A DNA stretch of 64,000 nt, from positions 15,771,792 to 15,835,791 of the forward strand of contig NC_072892.1 in assembly GCF_027943255.1 (NCBI RefSeq), written 5' to 3'. The notes under the pieces were generated by a model. It saw nothing but the letters and a program-made list of their open reading frames with translations, did not search any database and was not told the DNA's origin. Every line of letters begins with the position of its first letter. The first letter of the stretch is position 1. The stretch comes from Anastrepha obliqua (Eukaryota > Arthropoda > Insecta > Diptera > Tephritidae). Shown piece after piece: positions 10,045 to 21,378 of the stretch. A program made the translations under genes and the position numbers.

Positions 10045-12017
10045 CAATAACTATGGTGAAAAACAAAGCTGTGCACATTGAAGGAGCCTTTGGCAGTGCT
10101 AACTTTGATTCTACGTGCTCTCCTATCAGAAGGCATGGAGTAGAAGGAATCATTGGCAGATGGATTCACTATATGCTATCCAAGAAATCTCGCTTATTAC
10201 AGATTGAGGAAGCGATGAAGGAGTCCAGATGGAAGGTAGGAAGGGCTTCCCACAAGGCGGTGTACTTTCTGCCTTATTTTGGTGCTTTGTTGTGGACTAT
10301 CTTCTTAACGAACTGCAAGGAATTGGACACATCCAAGCCTTCGCAGACGATGTGTGCATATTAACCGCAGAACGATCAGCAGGTAGCTCTAAATGAGATT
10401 GAGTATTGGTGCGAATTTCATGGTCTTTCGGTGAATCCTATAAAAAGTACCTTAGTGATTTCCACTAGGAAACGCAATAAAGAAGGCCTGTTACTAACAA
10501 CATTGAAAGGGGTAACACTGCAATGGTCTTCTGAGGTTAAATACTTAGGAGTAATTCTAGATAGTAAGCTTACCTGGAAGAAGCACGTCGAGCAGAAGGT
10601 CTCTCGAGCACTAAAAGTCTTCTGGCAGTGTAAGAGAACCTTTGGCAAGACATCAGGTCTAAGAACGGCGACAGCACACTTGTTGCACATCACCCTGATT
10701 AGACCCATTGTTACATACACCTCTGTAATATGGTGAAAAGCCACAATGATTTTACCCCTAAACAGGCTACAGAGAAGTGTGTGCTTGAGTATCACAGGTG
10801 CCATGAGTACGACATCTGGTGATGCCCTTAACACCATTCTGAACTTGCAACCTGTAGACCTTCTGATTAGAAAGGAAGCGATGAAGGCGGCATACATGCT
10901 CAAATTACACGGAGTCTGGGGAAATGAAGAAAGCACTGGCCACTGTCAGAGCTGTGCACACTGTTCTCGATGCCAGTGGACAATCGGGTGACTTTCGTTA
11001 GCTTCGGTAGAAAGTGTGATGTTTTGATCTTAGATAGAGATCAATGGATAAGTCCAGAGAACCTATTAACGGGATATCAGCATACTTTCTACATCGACGG
11101 AAAACCAGTGATGGTAGCGGAGCTGGATGGTACTTAGATGAAGACACTAAGGACTCCTATGCCAAGGGCAGATGGCCACGGTATTCTTTAAGGAAGTCTA
11201 TGCCATCTTGAATGTGGCATACTGGCTAATTGAGAAAAAGGAGCAGGGTAGCAGTATTGGAATTTGTAGTGACAGTCAAGGCGTACTGAAAGCCTTAACT
11301 AACCCCCTGCTCTTCGAAGTTAGTCGATTAATGTAAGACAAAACTGAACAGTGTTGCAAAACACAACAAAGTGAGTCTTTATTTAATGAAGACTTTGCAA
11401 GTAAGCCACTAGGCCCTGAACCTTTTCTAGGTTTCAATTCTCCATTGATTCAACTATGGATTGACGACTTCATGAGGTCTACCCATAGGGGACGTCGGTC
11501 TGGGTTGAAATCGTACAGAGGAGCGAAGTGCTTTGTGAAAGACCCAAATAGCAAAATAGCGACCTTTTGCCCTAAAACTCAGCAGAAAGGACCTGAGAGT
11601 ACTGGTGGGTGTAATCACAGGCCACAACGTCTGTGATGAGCATATGGTCTTAGGGATGACGACACTTCAGAGCATTTTCTCTGTAGCTGTCCGGCGTTTT
11701 CCAGAATCAGACTTAGGATATTGGGCTGCGATATACTGAGTGAATATGGATAAAGTTGAAACTCTTCTTCTTACGGATCTCTTAAGATTCATCAAAGAAA
11801 ATAAGAGGTTTTTGGAAGACTGACATCAAACTAATTTTTCCGCCTTATCACCTCCTTTTCATCTTTCCTATCTCTATCTAATCTAATCTAATCTAATCTA
11901 ATCTAATCTAATCTAATCTAATCTAATCTAATCTAATCTAATCTAATCTAATCTAATCTAATCTAATCTAATCTAATCTAATCTAATCTAATCTAATCTA
12001 ATCTAATCTAATCTAAT
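10045..12017 (+). pseudogene. LOA/I-like non-LTR retrotransposon, RT to 3' repeat tail
   Basis: The copy starts in the RT palm (RRHGVEGIIGRWIHYMLSK), with the YADD-type motif surviving as AFADDVCIL (about 10335). The thumb (KYLGVILDSKLTWKKH), a degraded YTSVIW connection and CLSITGAMSTTSGDAL follow. RNase H remains as YIDGKTSDGSGAG and ICSDSQGVLKAL, and the C-terminal knuckle as EHFLCSCPAFSRIRLRILG. Many stops and indels are present. The 3' end is a long simple-repeat tail (11877-12017). The order of parts fits an RNase-H-bearing I-group element; the exact clade is not certain. Confidence 0.88.
11877..12017. repeat. (CTAAT)n microsatellite, about 28 uninterrupted units
   Basis: A perfect pentanucleotide tract directly downstream of the retrotransposon's last coding remnant. 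It is probably the element's repeat-type 3' tail, expanded after insertion. Confidence 0.95.
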
Positions 12018-13905
12018 GTGAGAGAACCCTCGGCTGGTACGTCACGTGAGTATGCGCTAGCCGAAATTTGCACGATATTTTCATACACAATTTATTCACA
12101 CGTTCGTCAAATCTCACGTTGCTCAGATGGCAACTAATTGACATTGTGTTAATTTTATTCATACACATTCGTAAACAAACCGATTCGTAACTCCTGCTAT
12201 GTCAGCACATCCGCTGATTCTGTCAAATTCGCTGAGAGCCGACTAACGGTCTGAAATTGGCCACACCATAAGTATTTTTTTCCATGGGCTTTACTCATAA
12301 TTTTGTAATATTTTATACCCAAACAATTCTCATTTATTTTTCGATACATTTGCAGTCAAATTTAAAGCAGTTAATGCATCGCCAAAAATAATTTGCACTA
12401 CTAAAGAAATGAAGCATCAAATTTGAAACAATAAAGTCATTTTCGTTATTTGCCCTTCATATGAGACGTCTATAAAAAAAAGTTTGAAAGTACTTTCCTG
12501 CTCGGCTTCAGCAATAAATTCTGCTCGTTAAAGCTTCAATGATGAATGCAAACGGTTGCCTTGCACCCAATACCTGACCTCAATGCAAACAATTCACACA
12601 TCCACACGTGACTCACATTCATCACGCCAACGCCACGGTCATCAATTCGTGCATTTCCACTGTCTCACGGAAGCGCCAGAAGCGTCATATAAATTCTGGT
12701 AAATGTGAGCACACGCAAACACAAACAAAGAAATGACTCAAAGCGCAAAGGAGACCCTATGAAGCAGTGAGCGTACGAGAACGTGGGTGCAGAGTTTAAC
12801 TAAAGTAGGTGGCTGTCATACGAAAACATGCAACTTCTCGCAATAATTTATGGTACGATTTTTTTTTTATTTTTTATTTTTGCTTTTGTTGTATTTCCGT
12901 CCGTTATGCTACGTAAGAAAAAACAACTATCTTTCAAACGAACAAATACTCACACATGCGTACTGTTTTATGTTTGAATGTATGAGTTTACCAGCTGGTG
13001 AAAATTGATTGCACTGGCTAAGACCCGCAAATGGGGCACTTTAAATTGATTTTGCTCGTTGGCACCACAACGTTCGTCTGTGGTCATGTTTTTCTTTGAC
13101 TAGCGGCAGCATAGACATACACGCACGCACACATACACACATACAACTCAGCAACAGGTTCGCCTTTTCGTTTGTTTTATATTGCCTCGATTCTTTCTAC
13201 TTCTTCTACATTTTGTGCCATAACTCACATGTTGCCGCTCAGGCGCGCAGATGCGTTGTTTGTTTTCTTTGAAAATCGTTAGCCATCGTTTGCCATCGTT
13301 TGAAAGGAGACCGCCGTTTTCACTTCACGTTTGACTTTTGCAATTCTCCTATTTGTTTACTCATCGATCATAAATGAAAATACACAGTAAAGAGCTTATA
13401 GCTGCACACAAAAGCCCTGCAGTCAAATCCACTAGAACAGAGCTGCAGCTTTACTAAAAGTTTACTTTACAGCTGGAGTAGTTCGTCTTTCGTAATTTTG
13501 AATGCTAGAAAGGGGTATTTTTAAAATGGTAATATCTTACAAAATGTCGGTTCAGATCTCATGCATCAGCATTACACCAGTTATCGAACTAGTGCGTTTG
13601 ACCACCAATGTTAAACCAGTTATTGAATTACTTCGCAATAGACCCAAAAACTTTTAGTCCAGTTTTGGCTCAGATGAAAAGTAAATAAAAGTTGATGAAT
13701 AAAAATATTTCACTTAATTACTTAGATGAAAGCAAGGCTCTAGACCAACAACAATGTCCTGTACGTTCGATTGTCGAAGCAAAGTATTGGGAAATTAGAA
13801 AACAAGTAATGAACTCGCTCTGTTTCATTCTGAGCTGACAGCCCAAATGACAGAGCGAAAAAAAAATAAATCAGCTGAATTACCAACACTACTTTAATTA
13901 AATTT
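12018..13905. other. No gene recognised
   Basis: About 1.9 kb of AT-rich unique-looking sequence with short CA-type runs (about 13120-13145). I see no open frame of substance, no RNA gene and no clear TE end. Regulatory DNA of a distant host gene cannot be excluded. Confidence 0.5.
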
Positions 13906-14117
13906 CAAGAACCTCAGAATTCCTCAGCGTCATCGAAAATTTGGACCATCGGATGGAGGTGTGCCGCGAGGCCGCAGCGGCTATTTGGCCAATATTTTGT
14001 TCTATACGTAATTGAGCTATACCAATATTATCATAGTAAAGAGAAGTGACACTAATTTCCTAAAAAAATTGTATTTTATTTAAAATCAACTCCGGCCCTT
14101 AAAACTTAACCACCCTT
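13906..14117 (+). mobile_element. Rosa-type mariner (AAGGGTGG family), 3' end fragment
   Basis: CCTCAGCGTCATCGAAAATT at about 13922, CCATCGGATGGAGGTG, a degraded C-terminus, and the right terminal repeat CTTAACCACCCTT ending at 14117 before TA. The sequence is collinear with the 3' part of the copies at 32217-33155 and 37742-42141. Everything 5' of the last 200 bp is missing. Confidence 0.88.
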
Positions 14118-14119
14118 TA

Positions 14120-15204
14120 CATTCCCCTTGAATGGAAATTTGTTTATCGACTTTATATGACTTAATTGTTAAAAATTTGACAAATCTGAATTTAAATTCT
14201 GCTATTCTTTTATATAAATACTTGTACGACCTCTCGTTTAATTACTGTAACAGAGAAGTATAAATGCACCCTTAATTGATAATATTGCAAGTAGTAAAAT
14301 TCTAATCCCTTTCAAACTAGTCTGACATCTTCCATATAATAGCAAATCGTGCATCAGAATATTTAGTTAGTACTCATGAGTTCTGAGTTTCATTGCAGGG
14401 TACTCTCTGCTCACAACTGCACATATAGTTGATTTCTGCTACCATCTCTCATCTGCTGGCGTCGACCAACACACATATATACATTGGTAGGTGCTGCATG
14501 TGTATGAGGTTTGTTGTAGTGTAACACATAAATTCAAAATTCTCAATTTTTATTTATTTGTTTTTATTTCTCCGCGCTTTTAATTGTTGCTCTTTAAGAA
14601 GTTTGGAGTGAGAATGGGAAGCTATTAAAAGTGCAAAGGGGTATTTTTATTATTAAACTAACAACTAAGGAGCAACCGGCATGCGTTGCTATATTTAAAA
14701 TTTGATGCTGTAGAATAGCGCGGAATTACCTCTAATAGAAATAGAAACCGAACGATGTGATTTATTACTTGCACATGTTTAGCCAAAGCTAACCCAGTAA
14801 GTGCCTCTGCTGGTTAGGGGGTTAGAAGATTCACAGCTCAGTGTGTTAGTCATGAGTATTAACTCAACGGCAATAGGCTGAGCAAAACAGGTGGGGGGGA
14901 CCCTATTAAGATCGAGACCAGTAAGATATTAATTATGGCAAACTGGCGATAGGAGAGCATCTTGTTTGACATGGGCTGGTTATCGCAGTATTCTAGGACT
15001 TTAGTAGGTAAGGGTGACACCTTACTGAAATGGCTCCTGGGCTAATGTCACGATAGCCCCCGTCCCGTTCAAACTTTGGCAGGCCTCAAGTAACGCTCTC
15101 TACGCACCATTTAATTGGTCGTGTACGTGCAGTTGAATTCTTCCTGGTTAGTGCCGACCCGGCTCTGAACACATGTACTCATAAAGTCATGTGTCAACCC
15201 TCGC
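14120..15204. other. No coding sequence; the last few hundred bases are probably the leader of the R1-like element
   Basis: The first part is featureless AT-rich sequence. From about 14790, base composition becomes GC-richer and leads into the ACCCTCGC target repeat at 15197-15204, where a Jockey element interrupts. The same leader resumes at 17342, so this side is inferred to be R1-like 5' UTR. Confidence 0.4.
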
Positions 15205-17332
15205 CACCATATTGACGATCAACTTATACCAAATGTGATATTAAAAACGCAACTTGACATTGAACGTGCCATTATCAATTTCAATGACGTAGTATTAGAA
15301 GCAGGGATCAGATCGGCACCAAAGCAAGCAAATAGAACAAATTCAGCAGCAACTGACATTTCTATGAAGAAGCAAATTATTGAAAAACGAAAGTTAAGAA
15401 AAAGATGGCAAAAAACTAGATCACCTGACGACAAGAGAAAACTGAACTTAGCCAGAAAAATTCTTAAGGAAACTTTAAACAAAAGAAATAACCAAGAAAT
15501 CGAAAACTATTTGAAGAAACTGACTCCCAACAAAGATACAAACTACTCTCTTTGGAAATGTACCAAAACATTAAAAACCCAAATAAAACATCAACCACCA
15601 CTAAAGAAAGATGACAATTCATGGGCCGTTACAAAAGAGGAAAAAGCGAAAATTTTAGCAAAATATTTTGAAGAGGTTCTATCAAATGACGAAGAAAAGA
15701 AAATTGACAACCAAAACAACTACCATTATGACTTTACTAAAATAAAAAGGACGAATACACACGAAATAATAGCTTGCATAGTGAAGCTACCAACCAAGGC
15801 ATATATATTTTTGCGAAACGTTTTCAATGCCATGTTTCGCTTGCAATATTTTCCGAAACTCTGGAAAGTGGCAGAGATTATTGCATTGCCAAAACCGGGT
15901 AAAGATCCAACTACCGTATCGTCTTATAGACCAATAAGCTTACTACCGACAATATCTAAAATTGCTGAAAAATTACTTCATGATCGACTAACCCAATTTC
16001 TGGAGAAAAAACGTATAATACCGGTTCATCAATTTGGATTTAGAAAAAAACATTCGACTATCCAACAGATCCACAGAATTACAAATAAAATCCAATCAGA
16101 CTTTGAAAACAATCGTTATTGTGCGGCAGTATTCTTAGACGTAGCTAAAGCGTTTGACAAAGTATGGCACCAAGGCTTACTCCACAAAATAAAAATAATG
16201 TTTCCTTTTGACTACTATCTTATCATAAAAAGCTACCTAACTAATCGAAGTTTCTATATTAAATATGACAATCAATGTTCAGATATTCATCAAATAACTG
16301 CTGGAGTTCCGCAAGGAAGCGTTCTTGGACCTCTACTATATGTTTTATTCACCGCAGACATACCACCTCCTGACGAAACTAATTCATCAATTGCTACGTT
16401 CGCAGACGATACAATACTACTGGCATCGGACAATAGCTTAACTATCGCTACTGAAAACCTGCAGCGATACACAAACGCAGTTAAGGAATGGTTCGATAAT
16501 TGGTGCCTAAAAATAAATGAAGACACATCCGTACAGGTTATATTTACTACCAAAATAAAATTTATTGCAGTTCCAATTAAAATAAATGGTAATAAAGCAA
16601 TTACAATTAAGCCAACTACTAAATACCTTGGAATACATTTGGACTCGAAACTAAATTGGAATCACCACATAAAGCAAAAGGTCAAACAAATAAAAGAAAA
16701 ACTTTGACAACTTAATTGGTTAGTCAGCACAAAATCCAGACTTACTATACAGAACAAGCTATTATTGTACAAAGCCATGATTAAACCAATCTGGCTATAT
16801 GGACTACAGGTGTGGGGAACGGCTAAAAAGTTCACCTAGTAAAAATTCAACGACAGCAATCGAAGATTCTTCGAATTTTGACCATGTCTGACAGGTACAC
16901 GAAAAATGATGACATCCACAGGACTTTTAATATAGCAACAGTAGATGAAGAGACCAAAAAAATAGGAAGAAGCCACTTTGAAAAAATACAGGAACACAAT
17001 AATGCAGAAATCAACAAACTTCTGGATAGGGGAAAAAACACTGAAAGACGCTTAAAGAGAACTCGACCAAGCGACTTCATGAATGCTAGAAAATAATAAA
17101 TGTGCAAAGGGGTTAAATTGCTGTTAAATTGTTGTAAAATTGTAATTATGTAGAGTAAAACTTGTATTGAATATTATTTAACTGTATATAGTATTATTTC
17201 GTTTATTTTAATTTTTATCGCTTTGGCACTGGTCATTAAGCGATGTATGTAAATCCTGGCCAAATTGTTAAACAACGTACTTAATGTCAATGGACAGATG
17301 TAATAAAATAAAGGGGACAAAAAAAAAAAAAA
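15205..17332 (+). mobile_element. Jockey-clade non-LTR retrotransposon, 5'-truncated, with poly(A) and target duplication
   Basis: The copy begins after AACCCTCGC (15196-15204) and ends in a poly(A) run at about 17320-17333 followed by AACCCTCGC again (17333-17341), so a target-site duplication of 8-9 bp is visible. The body encodes RT and C-terminus, followed by a 3' UTR from 17097. The short run of lesions suggests a relatively young insertion. Confidence 0.92.
15214..17096 (+). pseudogene. Jockey ORF2 reverse transcriptase, C-terminal two thirds
   Basis: An uninterrupted frame of about 490 codons (15235-16707) covers the pre-RT linker and RT: PISLLPTISKIAEKLLHDRL, HQFGFRKKHSTIQQ, motif A AVFLDVAKAFDKVWH, motif B AGVPQGSVLGPLLYVLFTADI, active site ATFADDTILLAS, and thumb KYLGIHLDSKLNW. 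A TGA at about 16705 stands where CGA (KLRQLNW) is expected. The frame then continues (LLYKAMIKPIWLYGLQVWGTA), shifts at about 16825, and ends in SDFMNARK* at 17096. The endonuclease is missing because of 5' truncation. A small part of the usual SPGxDxI motif seems to be lost near 15780. Confidence 0.93.
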
Positions 17333-17415
17333 ACCCTCGCATGGCCTCCCTACATTGTATAGATAACAATGGGGTTATAAAGCAACTAGACTACGTCTAT
17401 AGATAACGGACTTGA

Positions 17416-18933
17416 TTGGTTACCCTTACTAAACGGAGACAAAAAAAACCACAAACACAAATACAAACACAAAAACTACAACAACAGCAAGCGCTAACTA
17501 TAGCGAAAAAAAGCGACAGTACCAGCGGATATGAGAAGGATAGTGAAATCATTTTAGCAGAGAATGCAGGGAAAGCGAAATGCAGGAAAGATCCCTTCAA
17601 GAGAAGCCACAAAATGGCAAGATCGCCGACACGCCCTACTACACCCATTATATCTGATGGCGCAGTGGTTGCAGAGGATGTTACGTCAAGAATGTGCGAA
17701 CCTTTTAGAGGAAGCATACTCACCCCACGCACGCCTGTAGGCAAAGATATCGGTACTGCATCCAAGGATAAGGAGCCTAAAGTTAATGATGTATATGGGA
17801 ATTTTGGAAGTAAAATTGCCGAACTAATCGACATGATGGCAGCACAGCGATATGTGAACCAGACAATGAAAGACCTGGCAAATAAAATACAGCAGCTACA
17901 CAAAGAGGCGTCAATAAATAAGGACGCTGAAGCACCAATAGCGGTAATGCAGGCCACGAAAAGAGTGCAGACAGATGGCATGCCACGTATCAAGCAGGGG
18001 AAAAATGCCAAAAATGTGAAAGCTCAGCAACCTGCATTCGGCAAGGAAGGTAGAAGAGTAAATAGGCAGCCTACTTCTATAGCTAGCAAATCAACAGAAG
18101 CTGAAAGGATAGCAAGCGCACAAACAGCATACGGAGAGCCATGCTGTGCGCTGGCGACTTGTGGAACGCAAAAACACAGTCAAGAGACCGCGGAAGTTAG
18201 CACAAGGACGTCCCGACGCGCTAATCATTTCCAAAACCGGAGAGAAGTCATGTGCTGATATGCTAAAATCAATTAAAGGCAAACCTGAGCTGAAAGAGCT
18301 TGAGGAAAGCGTCAAGAAATCAGAATAATGGCGAAAGGGGAACTTCTGATTCAGCCGATAAATGGTGCTTGGAACCAAACCGAAAAATTTAAAGAGCAGG
18401 TAGGAAATATACTGACTGATTCGGCGAGTGTGAAAAGCCTGCGTGAACAAACCGTTATCGAATGTAGAGATCTGGAAGAAACGGCTACCAAAAATGACGT
18501 CATACAAGCAGTGAAGGAACAATTCCCAGAAATTCATGGATTAACAGAAAGCACAGTTAAATTCCTGCGGGTACTTCGAGATAACACGCAAATAGCGACT
18601 CTAGTACTGCCCACCAAGCATGCAAGGAAATTGCTACAAGTAGGCAAACTAAAAGTGGGATGGGTAAGATGCCGAATACGGAAAAAGGCAACGCTAACGC
18701 GGTGTTATCGGTGACTGGAATTCGGTCATGTTGCGAAATTATGCCATAACACAGACAGAGGTAAAATGTGCTTAAGATGCGTGACTGAAGGACATATCAC
18801 GAAAACATACACTGCAAATCCAAGCTGCTCTGTGTGTAAAATCAAGGGGTTTAGCGAAATAGAGCACATTCTGGGCAGCACCAAATGCTGGATATATAAG
18901 AAAGCGATTAACAATAGAACCGGGAATGATTAA
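17416..18933 (+). pseudogene. R1-like ORF1 (Gag) with zinc knuckles, broken
   Basis: A basic, Gln/Lys-rich N-terminus (17416-18258) lacks a clear motif. A frame change and stops follow near 18258-18328. The part at 18328-18714 contains the conserved pre-knuckle region (NDVIQAVKEQFPEI, TQIATLVLPTKHARKLL, KVGWVRCRIR). Three retroviral-type knuckles follow: CYR(C to stop)LEFGHVAKLC, CLRCVTEGHITKT(C to Y), and CSVCKIKGFSEIEHILGSTKC. The reading ends at TAA 18931-18933. The protein would bind element RNA. The first GTG/ATG of the leader frame is not certain to be the true start. Confidence 0.8.
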
Positions 18934-19650
18934 GTATCTGAAATTAAACCTTAATCACTGTGAAGCTGCACAAGATCTCCTCAACCAAACGCTAAATGAG
19001 GATATGAGGATTGATATCGCTCTTTTGAGCGAACCGTACCGCATCAAATCAGATACTACTCCTTTGCGATTCAGCCCCAGAAATATAACGGATTCGTAAT
19101 CGCCAAAATAAAGGGTATTTTCTTTTGTAGCTTTTATTTCCCCAAACTGCAGCATGAATGACTTTGAGCAAACGGTTGATGCATTGACCGGAGCCATCAG
19201 AGGGAAAGCACCGATAGTAGTTTCAGGCGATTTTAATGCATGGGCTACTGAATGGGACCTAGTGCTACTAAATCGGGGCAATAAGAGTACCTTCGACAAT
19301 GGCAGAGGCAGATCTACCATAGACCTGACCTTTGCTAGTCCAACAATAGCTAGAACAGCACAATGGGATGTGCTGAGAAGTATACACATAGCGACCATAA
19401 GATGATCCTGTTCGAATGGAGTCCTACACAACGCTTTCAAATGTGAAAACACGTCGAAAGAGTACAAAAACGAAGTTGGAAAACCAGCAACTTTGACGAA
19501 GAAACGCTCTTGTACTTTCTAGAGAAAATAGAGGAAGCTAGAGGCACAGCAAGCCAGCAAGCCAACTGTATAATACGCCAACTATCAGTTGCGTGCGATG
19601 CTGCAATTCCTCGTAGATGCCAAGGAAACGGGAGAGCACCCAATTGTTGC
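18926..19650 (+). pseudogene. R1-like ORF2, apurinic-type endonuclease remnant
   Basis: ORF2 starts at ATG 18926 (MIKYLKLNLNHCEAAQDLL), overlapping the ORF1 stop by 8 nt in another frame. Conserved blocks are IDIALLSEPYR, the catalytic VVSGDFNAWATEWD and GRGRSTIDLTFASP. The S-D-H motif is damaged near 19385-19400 (frameshift). The 3' part becomes a frame-shifted pre-RT linker. RT is absent. In intact relatives this domain nicks target DNA to prime reverse transcription. Confidence 0.85.
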
Positions 19651-19654
19651 TGGA

Positions 19655-21378
19655 ATTGTTGCACCTCAACATTTTGGCCGGTTTTTACTATTTGTATTTG
19701 CCTAAAAAAAAAGTACATAAATCTAAATTTCAAACTGTGCACAAAAATTAGTAAAATTCAAACTTTCAACAACTTTCATCACAGTTCCACGGCCTTTAAT
19801 TAACATTTTTTGAAAAAAAAAGAATTGTTGCTGAAAGCGTCCGTTTATATATTATATTTATTTTTTTATATTTATTTTTCATGTTGCACAACTTCTCCCA
19901 ATGGCAAATGCGCGGCTATTTTTTTCTATATTGAGAAAACATGCAAGACCATCCAAAAACAAGAATAACAAAAATTTTTGAAAATTTTGAGCAACCTCGA
20001 ACCTGTACTTTTAAATATTAAAATTTAATGGTCTCTAAAATAGCGCAACTTATTTTTTTTTACCTCTAATTTAAAAGTTGAAAATTATGTACAAAATTTT
20101 AAATTCGGATTAACATGGCCTTTGGGAAATAATGAAATGCATTTTAATAAAAAAATAATAATTTAAATGAAAAAATAAAAAAGTAAATAGCAAAAGCTTG
20201 TAACATTTTTTTAGGAACAACAAATAAATTGTCAAAACTTGGCGTGCATAACTATTTGATAAAAGCCCAACACTTTTTCGGTGCCAATGCCAATTTTTCA
20301 CTCACTATTCTCCAACCTTTCGAAAGAACTATTTTATAAAAAAATCATAAAAGAAAGTGAAAGCTAACAGTGCAATTTCCGAATGTGGGCGCATGCACAG
20401 CTGAATGGCGCAAAGTTCGCAAAAGCTTGATAAAGTATTTCTTATTGCACGAGTATGCATTAACACAAGTTTGCAAAGCATTAAATCCACATTAGATTGT
20501 TGTTGCTGCACCAATTGTTGAGCCCGCACAAACACACAAAGCGTAGATTTTCATCTTAAGGAAAAATACTCGAAACACATGTATTTTTGCAAGTTTTTAA
20601 TTAAATGCTGGCAAGTGCTGATCTCTACGGCTGACAACACCAACACAAGCATCCAATTGCGAAAAAACACCCACTGATATCTACACTCGCACACACACAC
20701 ACACACACTTTTGCCTGCTTATACGCAGAAGTGTTTACTTTCTTTCGATCTCATTTTCACTTAACGAACGTTAATGGGAATGCTCACGCCACTAAGTAAC
20801 TGTGCATACACCAACACACATATACGGAAGGTTTGTCTGTTTGTGTGCATTTAAGAGAGGCTTGATTCGTGTAATGAAAAAAACTCCAAGTGCGAATTTG
20901 CTTGAAACTTGCTCAAGTGCAGTTAAATGAGTGCGAACTACATAGATGTACCCATTAGATGAAGTTCATGCCGAGTTGTGCGTTTGCAAAAATGTGTGTG
21001 TATGCATCACTTTGCATACATTTCAATTTGAGTACTTGCAGGCGGGCTGTAATTACTGCTTGCAAGTAATTAACGGGCAAAACAATGAAACGAACTAAGC
21101 AAGTGGGACCAAAAGCGAAATAAATATAAAACAGCTGCTTTCCTTATTATGAGTATCGTCCATTTTAGGCCGCTAAATATAGTTAATTAAATTAAACGAA
21201 TGTAGTCATTTGTGGGCAGTAGGCGCTTACTTTAATGAGAACTCCGTGGATCAGGCGTGAGTTTGGTGCTAAACAAAACTAATTCCAAAGACTTCTAACG
21301 TAGTACATGGCAGCGAAACTTCATCGCAATTTTACTCTACTGTAAGCAAAGTTAGAATTTATTTATATAAAATATATA
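19655..21378. other. No gene recognised; contains a (CA)n microsatellite
   Basis: AT-rich DNA. A CA dinucleotide run lies at about 20688-20708. Short open frames (for example 20110-20301 and 20329-20535) look random. Confidence 0.55.

Larger units (their letters stand above)
17342..19650 (+). mobile_element. R1-like non-LTR retrotransposon: leader, ORF1 and start of ORF2
   Basis: A rare copy that keeps the 5' half. The leader (continuing from before 15204) is followed by a Gag-like ORF1 and by the endonuclease of ORF2, and the copy then stops at about 19650 in unrelated AT-rich DNA. 3' loss is not the usual fate of target-primed copies, so a later deletion or rearrangement is inferred. Confidence 0.85.

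Noticed and set aside
9826..10047. 73-codon minus-strand open frame
   Set aside because: No domain recognised, and it lies between decayed elements. Length is compatible with chance.
11877..12017. Telomere-like repeat
   Set aside because: The unit is CTAAT, not the insect CCTAA/TTAGG, and it sits at the 3' end of a retrotransposon.
16290..16553. Minus-strand open frame opposite the Jockey RT
   Set aside because: It is the antisense shadow of a strong RT coding frame with intact motifs.
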